Source: Actinostola sp. cb2023
Lineage: Eukaryota > Cnidaria > Anthozoa > Actiniaria > Actinostolidae
Length of the DNA: 64,000 nucleotides
Direction: 5' to 3'
NCBI GenBank assembly: GCA_033675265.1
Contig: JAUJYZ010000864.1
Location: 96,199 to 160,198, forward strand
Below the pieces are notes generated by a model. It was not told the origin of the DNA. It made no database searches and saw only the letters and a program-made list of their open reading frames with translations. The translations under genes and the position numbers were made by a program. Positions 1 to 9,200 of this stretch are shown here, piece after piece; the first letter of the stretch is position 1; each line of letters starts with the position of its first letter.

Positions 1-2
1 TG

Positions 3-1478
3 ACGACAAGTGTAACGCCATCTAAAGCAGCCACAGCGTTCGGCCAGGCGTATTCTATTACGGCTCCATTCTACATTGCTGGACCGGCAATCGCTGGTAA
101 GTAAGGTGGTGCAAAACAACTAAAAATCCACTACCACTACCACCACCACAACAACAACAACAATAACAACAACAATAACAACAGCAACACCAACCAACCA
201 ACCAACCAACCAACATACAAACAAAAACAAACAAACAAACAAACAAACAAACAAACAAACAAGCAAGCAATCAAGCAAGCAAGCAAGCAAGCAAGCAAAC
301 AATGAACAAACAAATAAATAAACACACAAACATACAAACAAACATAGGCAAACTCAAACCTGATACGAAGATACAAACAAACATACATACACACAAACAA
401 ACAAATATAGACATACGTACAAACAAACAAAATGATGCAACCAAACAAGCAAACATACAATCAAGCCAACATAGCCATACAAACAAACAAGCAAACAGAT
501 GAACAAACATGAAAACTGAAACACACAAACAAACAAACAAACAAACATAGACATACATACAAACAAACAAACATGCAACCAAACAAGCAAACATACAATC
601 AAGCCAACATAGACATACAAACAAACAAGCAAACAGATGAACAAACATGAAAACTGAAACACACAAACAAGGGACAAACAAACAGAAACCGATTAACAAA
701 CAAAACAGATATTCCCCTTTTTCCTCTCTTTCCGCTTTCGTTTCACTGGCTTATCTCCTTCACTCCGCTCTTACTACCTCTCAACTCCGCTCTAATCCTC
801 CCTACTCTCCCCTCCCATTCTTTTCTCTTTACCTCTCAACTCTAATCCTCCCTCTCCTCTCCCCTCCCATCCTTTTCTCTTTACCTCTCAACTCTAATCC
901 TCCCTACTCTCCCCTCCAATCCTTTTCTCTTTACTTCTCAACTCTAATCCTCCCTACTCTCCCCTCCCATCCTTTTCTCTTTATCTCTCAACTCTAATCC
1001 TCCCTACTCTCGCCTCCCATCCTTTTCTCTTTACCTCTCAACTCTAATCCTCCCTCTCCTCTCCCCTCCCATCCTTTTCTCTTTATCTCTCAACTCTAAT
1101 CCTCCCTACTCTCCCCTCCCATCCTTTTCTCTTTACCTCTCAACTCTAATCCTCCCTACTCTCCCCTCCCCTCCTCTGTAGATTTTGTCATGTGTTTCAT
1201 TGATGTTTTTCTTATGATCAGGATTGCTAGCAGACGTTTCTAGTAGCTACACCATTGCTTTTTATGTCGGCGGCAGTATCCTCATCGGAGCATCCGCTGT
1301 ACACCTGATACCGACATTCATTGGGCTGAATAAGACATCACGTAACTTTGCTTTGGAGGAAATTACTCTCGACGTAGTTGTAGACCAAGGACGCTCTGAT
1401 GGGGAAAACAATCATGAACAAAAAGTGAAGGAAGACGAGACTTCGCATGCTAATCCAGGTTATACTGTCAGTGAATAA
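3..1478 (+). CDS. SLC16/MCT-like MFS transporter, 3' end (5' truncated by window)
   Basis: The last two coding exons of a monocarboxylate-transporter-like major facilitator protein are seen. Exon 3-96 (frame from position 3) reads to ...FYIAGPAIAG and stops at a GTAAGT donor at 97. The final exon is 1222-1478, with its acceptor AG at 1220-1221 and stop TAA at 1476-1478. The split glycine codon (G|GA, phase 1) joins them as AIAGLLADVSSSY. The same join (GxxxAG|LLxD-type, phase 1) occurs at the matching place in the two complete paralogues downstream, which is the main evidence for the family. The visible part covers the last transmembrane helices and an acidic cytoplasmic tail ending YTVSE. 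The intron is filled by a CAAA/CAAG-rich tract and a 50-bp minisatellite. Substrate cannot be deduced. Everything upstream lies outside the window. Confidence 0.8.
120..700. repeat. CAAA/CAAG-rich microsatellite tract in MCT intron
   Basis: A low-complexity stretch of (CCA), (CAA), (CCAA), (CAAA), (CAAG) and (CATA) runs. An internal segment of about 110 bp is duplicated (roughly 395-515 and 515-660, sharing GATGAACAAACATGAAAACTG). Long open frames here on both strands are artefacts of a repeat lacking stop codons. Confidence 0.95.
788..1178. repeat. 50-52 bp pyrimidine-rich minisatellite, about 8 units
   Basis: Tandem units begin TCTAATCCTCCCTACTCTCC and end TTTACCTCTCAAC, 50 bp each with some 52-bp variants. 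The last unit ends about 40 bp before the 3' splice acceptor of the MCT terminal exon, so the array forms much of the polypyrimidine-rich end of the intron. Confidence 0.93.
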
Positions 1479-2647
1479 ATAAGCGGTCCATACTGTCTAA
1501 TAACGCCCAGGTCTAGGCATGTCAAGGAGGGGGAGAGGGAGAAGGACGTTAGGACAGAATGGTTGAATCTTCTGCCTAATTTAGCGATCTAGTTTGAAAG
1601 TATAAACTTACTTGTAAATGTGAAGTAGAAATATTGTAAATAGTAGTGACTACGCAACGTTTATTATACATCGTATTATGGAAATGACAGGTAGACTGCA
1701 GTTTTGTCTACACGGTTTTCACTGATGTTTTAGTAAAACAGGAAAGCTATCAGTGTACCTTATTATCATTTATTTTCGCGCGTATTAAAGACTCGCGAAT
1801 AATAATTACCGCGAAAATTAACGACGCGAAATTTAATGTCACGCGGTGAGGTCTTTTATCAGCAATTAGTCCACGAACGAACATTGTGATAAAAACGAAC
1901 GTATTGCTTCAAACAAAATATAGCAAACGTCGTGCTCCTAAAACGAGTGCACGTATATACCTATATGTATCTTTTAAAATTGTTTTGTTCCATTACATTC
2001 TTGTACATAGAATAACGTTACAAAAATGTGCCAATATGTGAATTGTTAAATCATTTACCTGATTCAAAACAATCTGTTTGTATACTGCGCCAGATCATCA
2101 TTTTAAAAAAACGCGAAATTAAGTTCCCTTATACACGTTTTTTTCTGCAAAATCGCGAAATTAAATCCTCGCGAAATATGCCTCTGACATTTTCGCGAAA
2201 TTAAGGACGCGCGAAAATAAGTGATAATAAGGTACACCAGCTGTGGTCGTTGATTAGTTTACAACATTCGCGCCCATGTTGTATCAGACCAACTCGCCTG
2301 CGGATCGCTTCATCCCTCGTACGCCCAAGTGGGGAATGTATCAGTGAGAAGAAAAAAAGAAAGAAAAATAAATGGAAAAAAAATTGTATCAGAGAACGTC
2401 TTTAACAATTTCGAGATGCTAGGGACGACATTCACATTCAATATGTACAAATTGTGTCACTAAAAAGCTGAAAGACAAACACTGTTTTATATTTTTCACC
2501 GAGTTGTTCTTTGAGGAAATATCGACCCAGCCCCACCAGAAAACAGCGTGAATCAGCTTATATTTGTTGTCAGGGAGGGGTAGTAGTACGGCTACACATG
2601 GACAATGCTAAGTTAGTATTTATTGATTTGATTGATTAGATCTATAG
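1479..2647. other. Gene-free stretch between MCT 3' end and VIAAT-like gene
   Basis: It holds the probable 3' UTRs of two convergent genes and the TTCGCGA MITE (1753-2237). No other coding, RNA or repeat signal was recognised. Confidence 0.7.
1753..2237. mobile_element. MITE with 30-bp terminal inverted repeats and TTCGCGA-rich interior
   Basis: The left terminus (1753-1782, GTGTACCTTATTATCATTTA...) and right terminus (2208-2237) are inverted complements with one mismatch in 30. The interior has many TTCGCG/CGCGAAA motifs in both orientations and no coding potential. A related element sits at 22554-22990. No clean target-site duplication was found. Confidence 0.85.
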
Positions 2648-3973
2648 CTAGTAGATAACAATGAGTTTAAAGATCGCCACTGTAGTGCCAATAATAACAA
2701 CAGCAATTCCTATCGCAAGAATAAAGAAGTCCATAAAAATACTCCACGAGCCCATCTCGTCCCCTTTCAGTTTCAAATGAAATACACAGGGTAGAATAAA
2801 CGCCAAAATAGCCTTAAGAATCCCACTAATAGCCATGAGAACAGTATAACGAGGTACAAGCAACGCCCCTACGAACGTTGTTATGGTAACGACGATGCGC
2901 GACACGATGTACCACCGACGGCTTGAACGAGCGATCATCGATTTAGACATGGACGTCTCGATGATGTGTATCAAGGAGAATACTTGGAAGGGATAGCATA
3001 AGATAGAATAGATGATAAGTAGGCTGTTGACCGTGATGAGGACCCCTGGTGGTAGACTATTGCTAATCACTTCGTTAATCCTACCGTAGTAAGAAAAGAA
3101 GCCGTTGATTGCAAACACGGTACGTAAGAATGTTCCTAAAATGTATGTAACTGTCAACATGGATTTATACTTAGACTTGTCAGCCATGTTACCTTCTATG
3201 CTGTGCAGCGCGCCGTGAGGGGCGTAGCTATGGACGATGATACTTATAGCCAGCGGTATTCCCTCGTTGTTCCACAATGGCAAGTTCCGGATGTCCCATG
3301 CTGGACTTGTAAAGAAACCATACCCAGTGATCACAACGGTCGAAGAAAAGAGCGTCGTGATACCAAGTATGTTGAGCCACGCAACTTGGGAGAGATTTCT
3401 GACCAGAACGGTTGGTAGCGCAGCCACTGCAGCGATGAAAAACCACTTCCACTGTGACAACTGCACAAAGTCTTCCAGCACGTGAGAGAGAAGCGAGGCG
3501 CTGAGAACGATGCACGATGAGGCGGAGAGAACCAGCTGCAATATCTGTACAATTATAGTCATGAGCCCGCCATAGCTAGGCCAGCAAGAATCCCCAAGGT
3601 CCATATAAGTAGAACGAACGCGAATTTTATGGCCGCTTAGAGTCTGTTCGTACAGACAGTCTATAAGAAGCTTTCCTGTGTAGTAACAAAGTGCTGGGAC
3701 GAGCAATAACGATATCACGGCCATGATCCCGCCTTGCGAAAGGACATAAGGCAAAGCCAGCAACCCTGCACCGACAATACTGTTCAGTAGATTCAACAAG
3801 ACTTCGCTGGTCGGTGTACCGTTGGAATCCTTCGTTTCAGGCTCCGACGAAGAATCGGAAGAGATAGTGAATTCATCTTCTGACTCGGCTGAATCTGACT
3901 TCATTAAGAGGAAGGGCTGGAGGTACGCTTCATCTGAAGCCGAACTATCACCTTGCATTTCCTTGGCCTCCAT
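2648..3973 (-). CDS. Single-exon SLC32/VIAAT-like amino acid transporter (Aa_trans family)
   Basis: A 441-residue intronless open frame. After an acidic, serine-rich cytoplasmic N-terminus (about residues 1-55) comes a typical Aa_trans start (LLNLLNSIVGAGLLALPYVL, about 59-78), then YYTGKLLIDCLYEQ, a signature close to the vesicular inhibitory amino acid transporter (VGAT/SLC32A1). Further matches are HSIEGNM in the middle and a late VPRYTVLMAISGILKA...LPCVFHLKL segment. Roughly ten hydrophobic segments are visible. The family uses the proton gradient to move GABA/glycine or related amino acids into vesicles; that substrate is inferred here. The start at 3973 is the first ATG of the frame, with another Met at residue 6. 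The gene lies on the opposite strand between tandem MCT genes. Absence of introns suggests a retrocopy origin or an intron-poor paralogue. Confidence 0.85.
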   Translation of the reverse strand: MEAKEMQGDSSASDEAYLQPFLLMKSDSAESEDEFTISSDSSSEPETKDSNGTPTSEVLLNLLNSIVGAGLLALPYVLSQGGIMAVISLLLVPALCYYTGKLLIDCLYEQTLSGHKIRVRSTYMDLGDSCWPSYGGLMTIIVQILQLVLSASSCIVLSASLLSHVLEDFVQLSQWKWFFIAAVAALPTVLVRNLSQVAWLNILGITTLFSSTVVITGYGFFTSPAWDIRNLPLWNNEGIPLAISIIVHSYAPHGALHSIEGNMADKSKYKSMLTVTYILGTFLRTVFAINGFFSYYGRINEVISNSLPPGVLITVNSLLIIYSILCYPFQVFSLIHIIETSMSKSMIARSSRRWYIVSRIVVTITTFVGALLVPRYTVLMAISGILKAILAFILPCVFHLKLKGDEMGSWSIFMDFFILAIGIAVVIIGTTVAIFKLIVIY

Positions 3974-4387
3974 AAGGGAAATGACAAACGATAAATCGCT
4001 GGTGAAGAGCTAGATGGCCAAAAGAACTCAAAACAGAAGTCACACGCAAAGACCCATGTCCATATACACTGCTAAATGTCTTTTTGCCCGGGTAAATATA
4101 CTTTATTAATTTTGCCGGGAAAATTAAATTACTGAAAACAGCGCTAGCGAGACGACCTTTGACATAGCCGAGCTGTATCCATAGAAACGTGGTTGTGGTT
4201 TCACGTGACCAGCAACTAGCCGAAGATGACAGAATTCCTATCGCCTACCGTCAACTCAGTTAACTTTCGAGTCGTATTAACGTTTATAAAGACGTTTTCT
4301 TAGTCCTCCGTCCCCCACCCTCCCATACTAAAATTACGTTCCTACGGCCCACAGGCAGCCCAACCATTCCTTTTGAGGCTACTAAAT

Positions 4388-4925
4388 ATCGTAAGCGACC
4401 AGCTCTAGTTACGACCAGCTTTATAAAACCCCGTTTGACTTGCCACTAAAACTCTGTAATGAAAAGTTCCCGTAAGCGACCGCTCCCGTACGTAAGCGAC
4501 CGCGACCGGCACTATTTGAAATTACCAACTGGTCATTTCCTTTGTTTTCAAGCCCCCGTAAGCGACCACTCAAATATTCTGATTTGAGTCTATCAACACT
4601 TTAATAAAAGACATCAATCCTTGATTACATAATCATTATTCCGGGCTCTATGTCGTAATAAACGGAAGGTTTGATTATTTAGAGATGTGTGTGTGTCAGT
4701 GTGTAAATAAATTTGAATAAACAGAAGTTATGAATCTTTATGCTTTCTGATTACAGTAGCTGAATTTTCAGACGGCAGGGGGTCATCCGCTATTTTGTAT
4801 AAGCTCTCGTATGCGACCACCCTCATTGTTTCAGTTGGTGGTCGCTTACGAGAGCTCATTCTCGTAAGCGACCAGCTCTAGTTACGACCACTTTTTCGAA
4901 TTCCCGAGGTGATCGCTTACGGGAA
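4388..4925. mobile_element. MITE-like element with CGTAAGCGACC motifs
   Basis: The motif CGTAAGCGACC(A) occurs on both strands many times, about 4390-4925. The left edge reads CGTAAGCGACCAGCTCTAG, and a near-identical block recurs at about 4864 with the inverted form TGATCGCTTACGGGA just inside the right edge. Related fragments lie at 18931-19115 and 19755-19892. No open frame. A non-autonomous DNA transposon family is the likeliest explanation. Confidence 0.7.
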
Positions 4926-5136
4926 CTTCGACTGTAATTCAATAAAATGATATTTGCGTCTTTTTTATGGGTTTCCTGTGGCGCGCGTGCAATGCGTATT
5001 ATGTCGGGCTCCCTGTGCTGAGTAACGTCCTATGTTGGGCTGCCTGTGTACGGCCCTGACTGATATCGCGGGAGAATTAGCGTCCAGTTATGAAATCGTG
5101 TACTGTCTAGTCCCATGACTCGCGAATAATGAGATC

Positions 5137-5174
5137 ACACTGATGAAGGGCTATGCATGCCCGAAACGTCTGTA
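5137..5174 (+). ncRNA. Hammerhead-ribozyme-like core (minimal type I candidate)
   Basis: CTGATGA at 5140-5146, then a hairpin arm pair AGGGC...GCCC, then GAAA (5163-5166) and the cleavage-type triplet GTC (5168-5170). The order matches the hammerhead core CUGAUGA / stem II / GAAA / UH. Stem III would be only ACGU, which is self-complementary, as in the short-stem-III hammerheads of Penelope-like elements and retrozymes that act as dimers. Stem I is weak (ACA/TGT). Activity is not shown. Confidence 0.4.
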
Positions 5175-5239
5175 AAAATACAATTGACACTTAAAATAAT
5201 TTTGTTTACCTTTGTAGCTCTTAGGTGACTACGTGTTAA

Positions 5240-5250
5240 AATATAATATA

Positions 5251-5300
<50 letters not shown>
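5240..5300. repeat. (TAT)n microsatellite
   Basis: About 20 uninterrupted ATT/TAT triplets. Confidence 0.97.
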
Positions 5301-5301
<1 letters not shown>

Positions 5302-5837
5302 GAACACCGATTTTTTTTTAAACATATTATTGTTATTTTGTCTAACAGAAAATAATTTAGTTGTGTTGGTCTGAACACCCGGTCGAATGTACGTTTCAAG
5401 ACTGCGAGCCAGTAGTTCTCAGTACTCAATAAAGTCAATAAAATGAACGGAAGTAAAAACCCTGGACACACGAGGAGGAATAATTTGCTTAATTTGGTTG
5501 AAATGTTGAAGAGAAACCACTCAGCAATAGAAACATGTTCCGTCGGTTTGTCCGGTTTCATTGAACCGGTTTCTGATGGCCCTTAGTTACTGTTGCTATG
5601 TTAAGTCAGAATTTTAAAAACATGCATATTCATTTTTCCGTTTCTTTTTCCTTTTATTTTATTCTATCTTTCCGTAGCTGACAGTCTCTTTTTTCTCCGA
5701 TAAGTATTTTATTATTCGTTTCTTACATTGTAGTTACTTATCAGTATATTAGTTACTTTGCCAATCTTCAGTGCTTTTGATACTGAGTAGCCAATTTTAA
5801 TAGTTCCACTGAACCGCGAAAAACCGTAAACAACCTA

Positions 5838-5895
5838 GTATACTGAATATCCTTTCCCCTAGCTTAGTATACTGAATATCCTTTCCCCTAGCTTC
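5838..5895. repeat. Direct duplication of a 29-bp unit
   Basis: AGTATACTGAATATCCTTTC... is present twice in tandem with no mismatch, upstream of the second MCT gene. Confidence 0.9.
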
Positions 5896-6232
5896 GTTTC
5901 ATCTGTAATTCTATCGAAATAATCCACAAATTTGATGTTTTCAAAAGTAGAAGACTAGTAGTGATAATGAAAATCTTTTTTAAAGGTGTTAATCAAACTG
6001 GTTTAAACAAACTGGTTTTACGGGATGGCTAGTAGTTTTCCAGCATCTGCTTTGACTCTTTCACTGAGTCTTTGTAATCTAGTCGACATTCGTGTGTGCG
6101 GACGAAAGCGAACGGAGACTTTTCCGAATTGTGATCAAATTTCACCTGGGGTCGTCTCTTTTTTCGTAGGAAATATTCAAAGAATTCCAACGACGGATTG
6201 GATCTAATTCTCCTTTTCTTCTCGACGATCAA

Positions 6233-9200
6233 ATGGCTGTTTTTTCAAGGTCGAACATATTGCCCGAAGGAGTGGATAACTCGTGGTCTTGGTTCTTGTG
6301 TATTTTGGCCGCTTTATGCAACGCTCTACACTTTGGAGTATCTTTAAGCTTTGGGGTTTTATTCCCATATTTACTGGAACATTTTACAGAAAGCATAGAC
6401 ATTACAGGTACGGTTCGTCGGCAGAAAAAGTCGCCTATTTATGGAATTAAGCTTATTTACATTCACAGCTTGTTGAATTTTGAACGTTTTTTCTGTAGTA
6501 TTTTGATCTTCAACATGTCAGGAAATGTTAGGTAATGTTTTGCTTTTCATGGACTCGATTTCCTCTTATGGACTAGTGAGTGAAGTTTTCAATTATTCAT
6601 TATTTTCGACGTCGTTGTAGCCAGGTCAGTCTATTTGGATTGGAGAGCGGTCAACGTAAACACACATAGACAGTCGAAAACTAACTTGCCATTGTTATCA
6701 ACTCAGAATATATTGAGTTTTAGATTGAAAATTGAGCCAAAAAATGATGCAGACAAAAAAAAAGAGATTTCATCCTACTTTTTGTCGTAATAGAAATTAA
6801 GCTCTTAATAAAAAAATAAAAAAATAGACATTTATTTCATGAGATAATGTACTACTGATACAATGGCATTGTAGTTTTTGAAACGTTTGCCGCGAGTAGC
6901 TCAATTTTTATATCAGGGAAAATTAGGCGATCGTTACGAAAATAAAGGAAAAACTAACGCCAATTTGTTGCGACATAACCACATCAAGTCATACACGTTT
7001 GTTTGCCGTTCAACCAGTTTCAATCCAGCCAATTACTAATGCAAAAACATTACCACAAATATGAAAACACTTGAAGCGGACGCACTCCAATGAGAGCTTT
7101 CTTATGACCGCGGCCCCGTCCACATAATCTCTTGAGCCTCGTATTTCAATAGGACGGCGCGACGGTGACACCTCATTTATTTGTACATTTTTGGCGTGAT
7201 CTTTTTAAAATTGTTATTTCGTATTGTCTTATGTCTACATTTTCAACACTTATTTCAAAAACGTTGTCGCGTTCAAAGCAACAAGCGTCAAGCCAAGACC
7301 GACGGAAGTGAATGCTGGTTTTCTGCTGGTAATATTATTTAAATCACTTTTTTTTTCTATGAGGCGGACTATAAAGGATAAATTACAAATTAAAATGCCA
7401 ACATTTTCACGTGCTTGTTTGCATATCACACTTCGTTTCAATAGAAAATAATAGGTCTGATTTGAATAATTTGCCAACATACAAAACCAGCATTCACTTC
7501 GGTCTTGGCTTGACGCTTGTTGTTTTTCAACTCGTTTTTTTTTAATTGGTGAATAATGAAGTGTCACTGGTCACGCTCGACCTTTTGCGGTCGTCGTCCT
7601 CGCGCCTTCTTATTGCGTAAATCGCCGTGTGGCCACGTGGACGGGCCAGAGAAAAAAGAAATACAATCAAGGTACGGATGCAAACCGGTTTATGGAAACT
7701 GGTCAATTGATAGCCTCACCCACCTCCAAAAAAATCAAAATCGCACAATGTGGCTGCGCCCTCGCTTTCAGAAACCGATCACATTTTTTTCTGGATCTGC
7801 GCACTAGAACTCAGTTATTTGAAATCTACTCAATTCACGAACATGATACAAAGTTTCACGAACATGACACGAAGTTTCACGAACATGACACGAAGTTTCA
7901 CGAACATGACACGAAGTTTCACGAACATGACACGAAGTTTCACGAACATGACACGAGGTCGTAATTTGATAAATTCACGAAAGTAACACGAAATCCATGA
8001 CACGCAATATATCGAACGAACGTGACACGACACTCAATCTATTCACGAACTCTATCGATCAATTCACGAACATGACACGCAATACATCGCCGGAACAATT
8101 CACGAACATGACGCAATCGATCAATTCACGAACATGACACGCAATTTATCGAACAGTTCACGAACATGACACACAATTTGTCGATCAATTCACGAACATG
8201 ACACGCAATATATCGAACAGTTTTATAGAAATAAATAAAAATAATAATACTTCAGATTATTACAGACACTTCTGTGCTGATTCAATTACCGCGAAAATAA
8301 CGAAACGATAAATAAAAACACCTGACATTTAATCGCTGTTATATCATCATTGATTCAGTTTCTTTTGTTCATGCGCGGTGGATATCTAGCGTATTGCCCT
8401 GGCTGTGAACTTCCTGGTTAATATCAACTCCTACCGCAGCCATCTGATTGGTCAAGGACAATGAAGGAAATATTCAATAAACCATTACGATTGAGTTGTT
8501 GTCACATATTTCCTCGCGTATAAGACGCACCTATTGTTCTGACCCACGTGACCGCGGTAGGAACCTTTGAATGTCATGTCACTGCCTTTGCGACGACTCT
8601 AAAACTCCCATCGACTTTAACTCGTTTTGGAGTTGGTGTATTTGGATCACAGAATCGAAGAGCAAAACACGGAATTGCGCAGATTGTTGGTGGGTTAACT
8701 GTCGATGGTTCAGTTCCAAGATCGCAGTGAGATATGTCTATCGGGCTCAAGGTGAAGTGGAGGGGAGGGAAGTGGGAAATGTGGAAATAGGAAAGGAGGG
8801 AGAGCTAGCCGAAAGGGAAAAAGAGACGGGAAACGGGCATGGAGAGGGAAGGGTATGACAAAAACGGAAGGAGGAATGGGAAAATTGGGAAGGAAAAAGG
8901 GGGCGGGAAACTAATATAGAAATCTCCCAAGCCTCTCCTGTTCCCAAATTGCGCTCCCCACCCCTCCCCCCTCGCCTTTACTATTGAGCCCTTTCATCGA
9001 ACGAGCGGTAGTTGTACTCTGCAAGGGTGTGGTCACTACTGTTAAATACCCCGTACAATCTGAACTGTTTTGTTTTAAATAGTGGAATGGAGACAAGGAC
9101 TCCAGAAAAGTACCGCGCACGGGTCAAGAAGACCAGCTCTGGTTGTTGGTCTCTGATTGAATGGGTGAATGGGGGAAGAGAATTTTTCAATCACCGACGG

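Noticed and set aside
58..699. Cys/Leu/Val-rich frames on the - strand near the window start
   Set aside because: Translations of CAAA/CAAG repeats; composition and multi-frame openness show no coding constraint.
7629..8033. Frame with repeated HEHDTKF units
   Set aside because: Product of the 21-bp CACGAACATGACACGAAGTTT satellite in an intron.
8548..8858. Two overlapping + strand frames in MCT intron 1
   Set aside because: No family resemblance, no good splice context; the second runs into a purine-rich tract.
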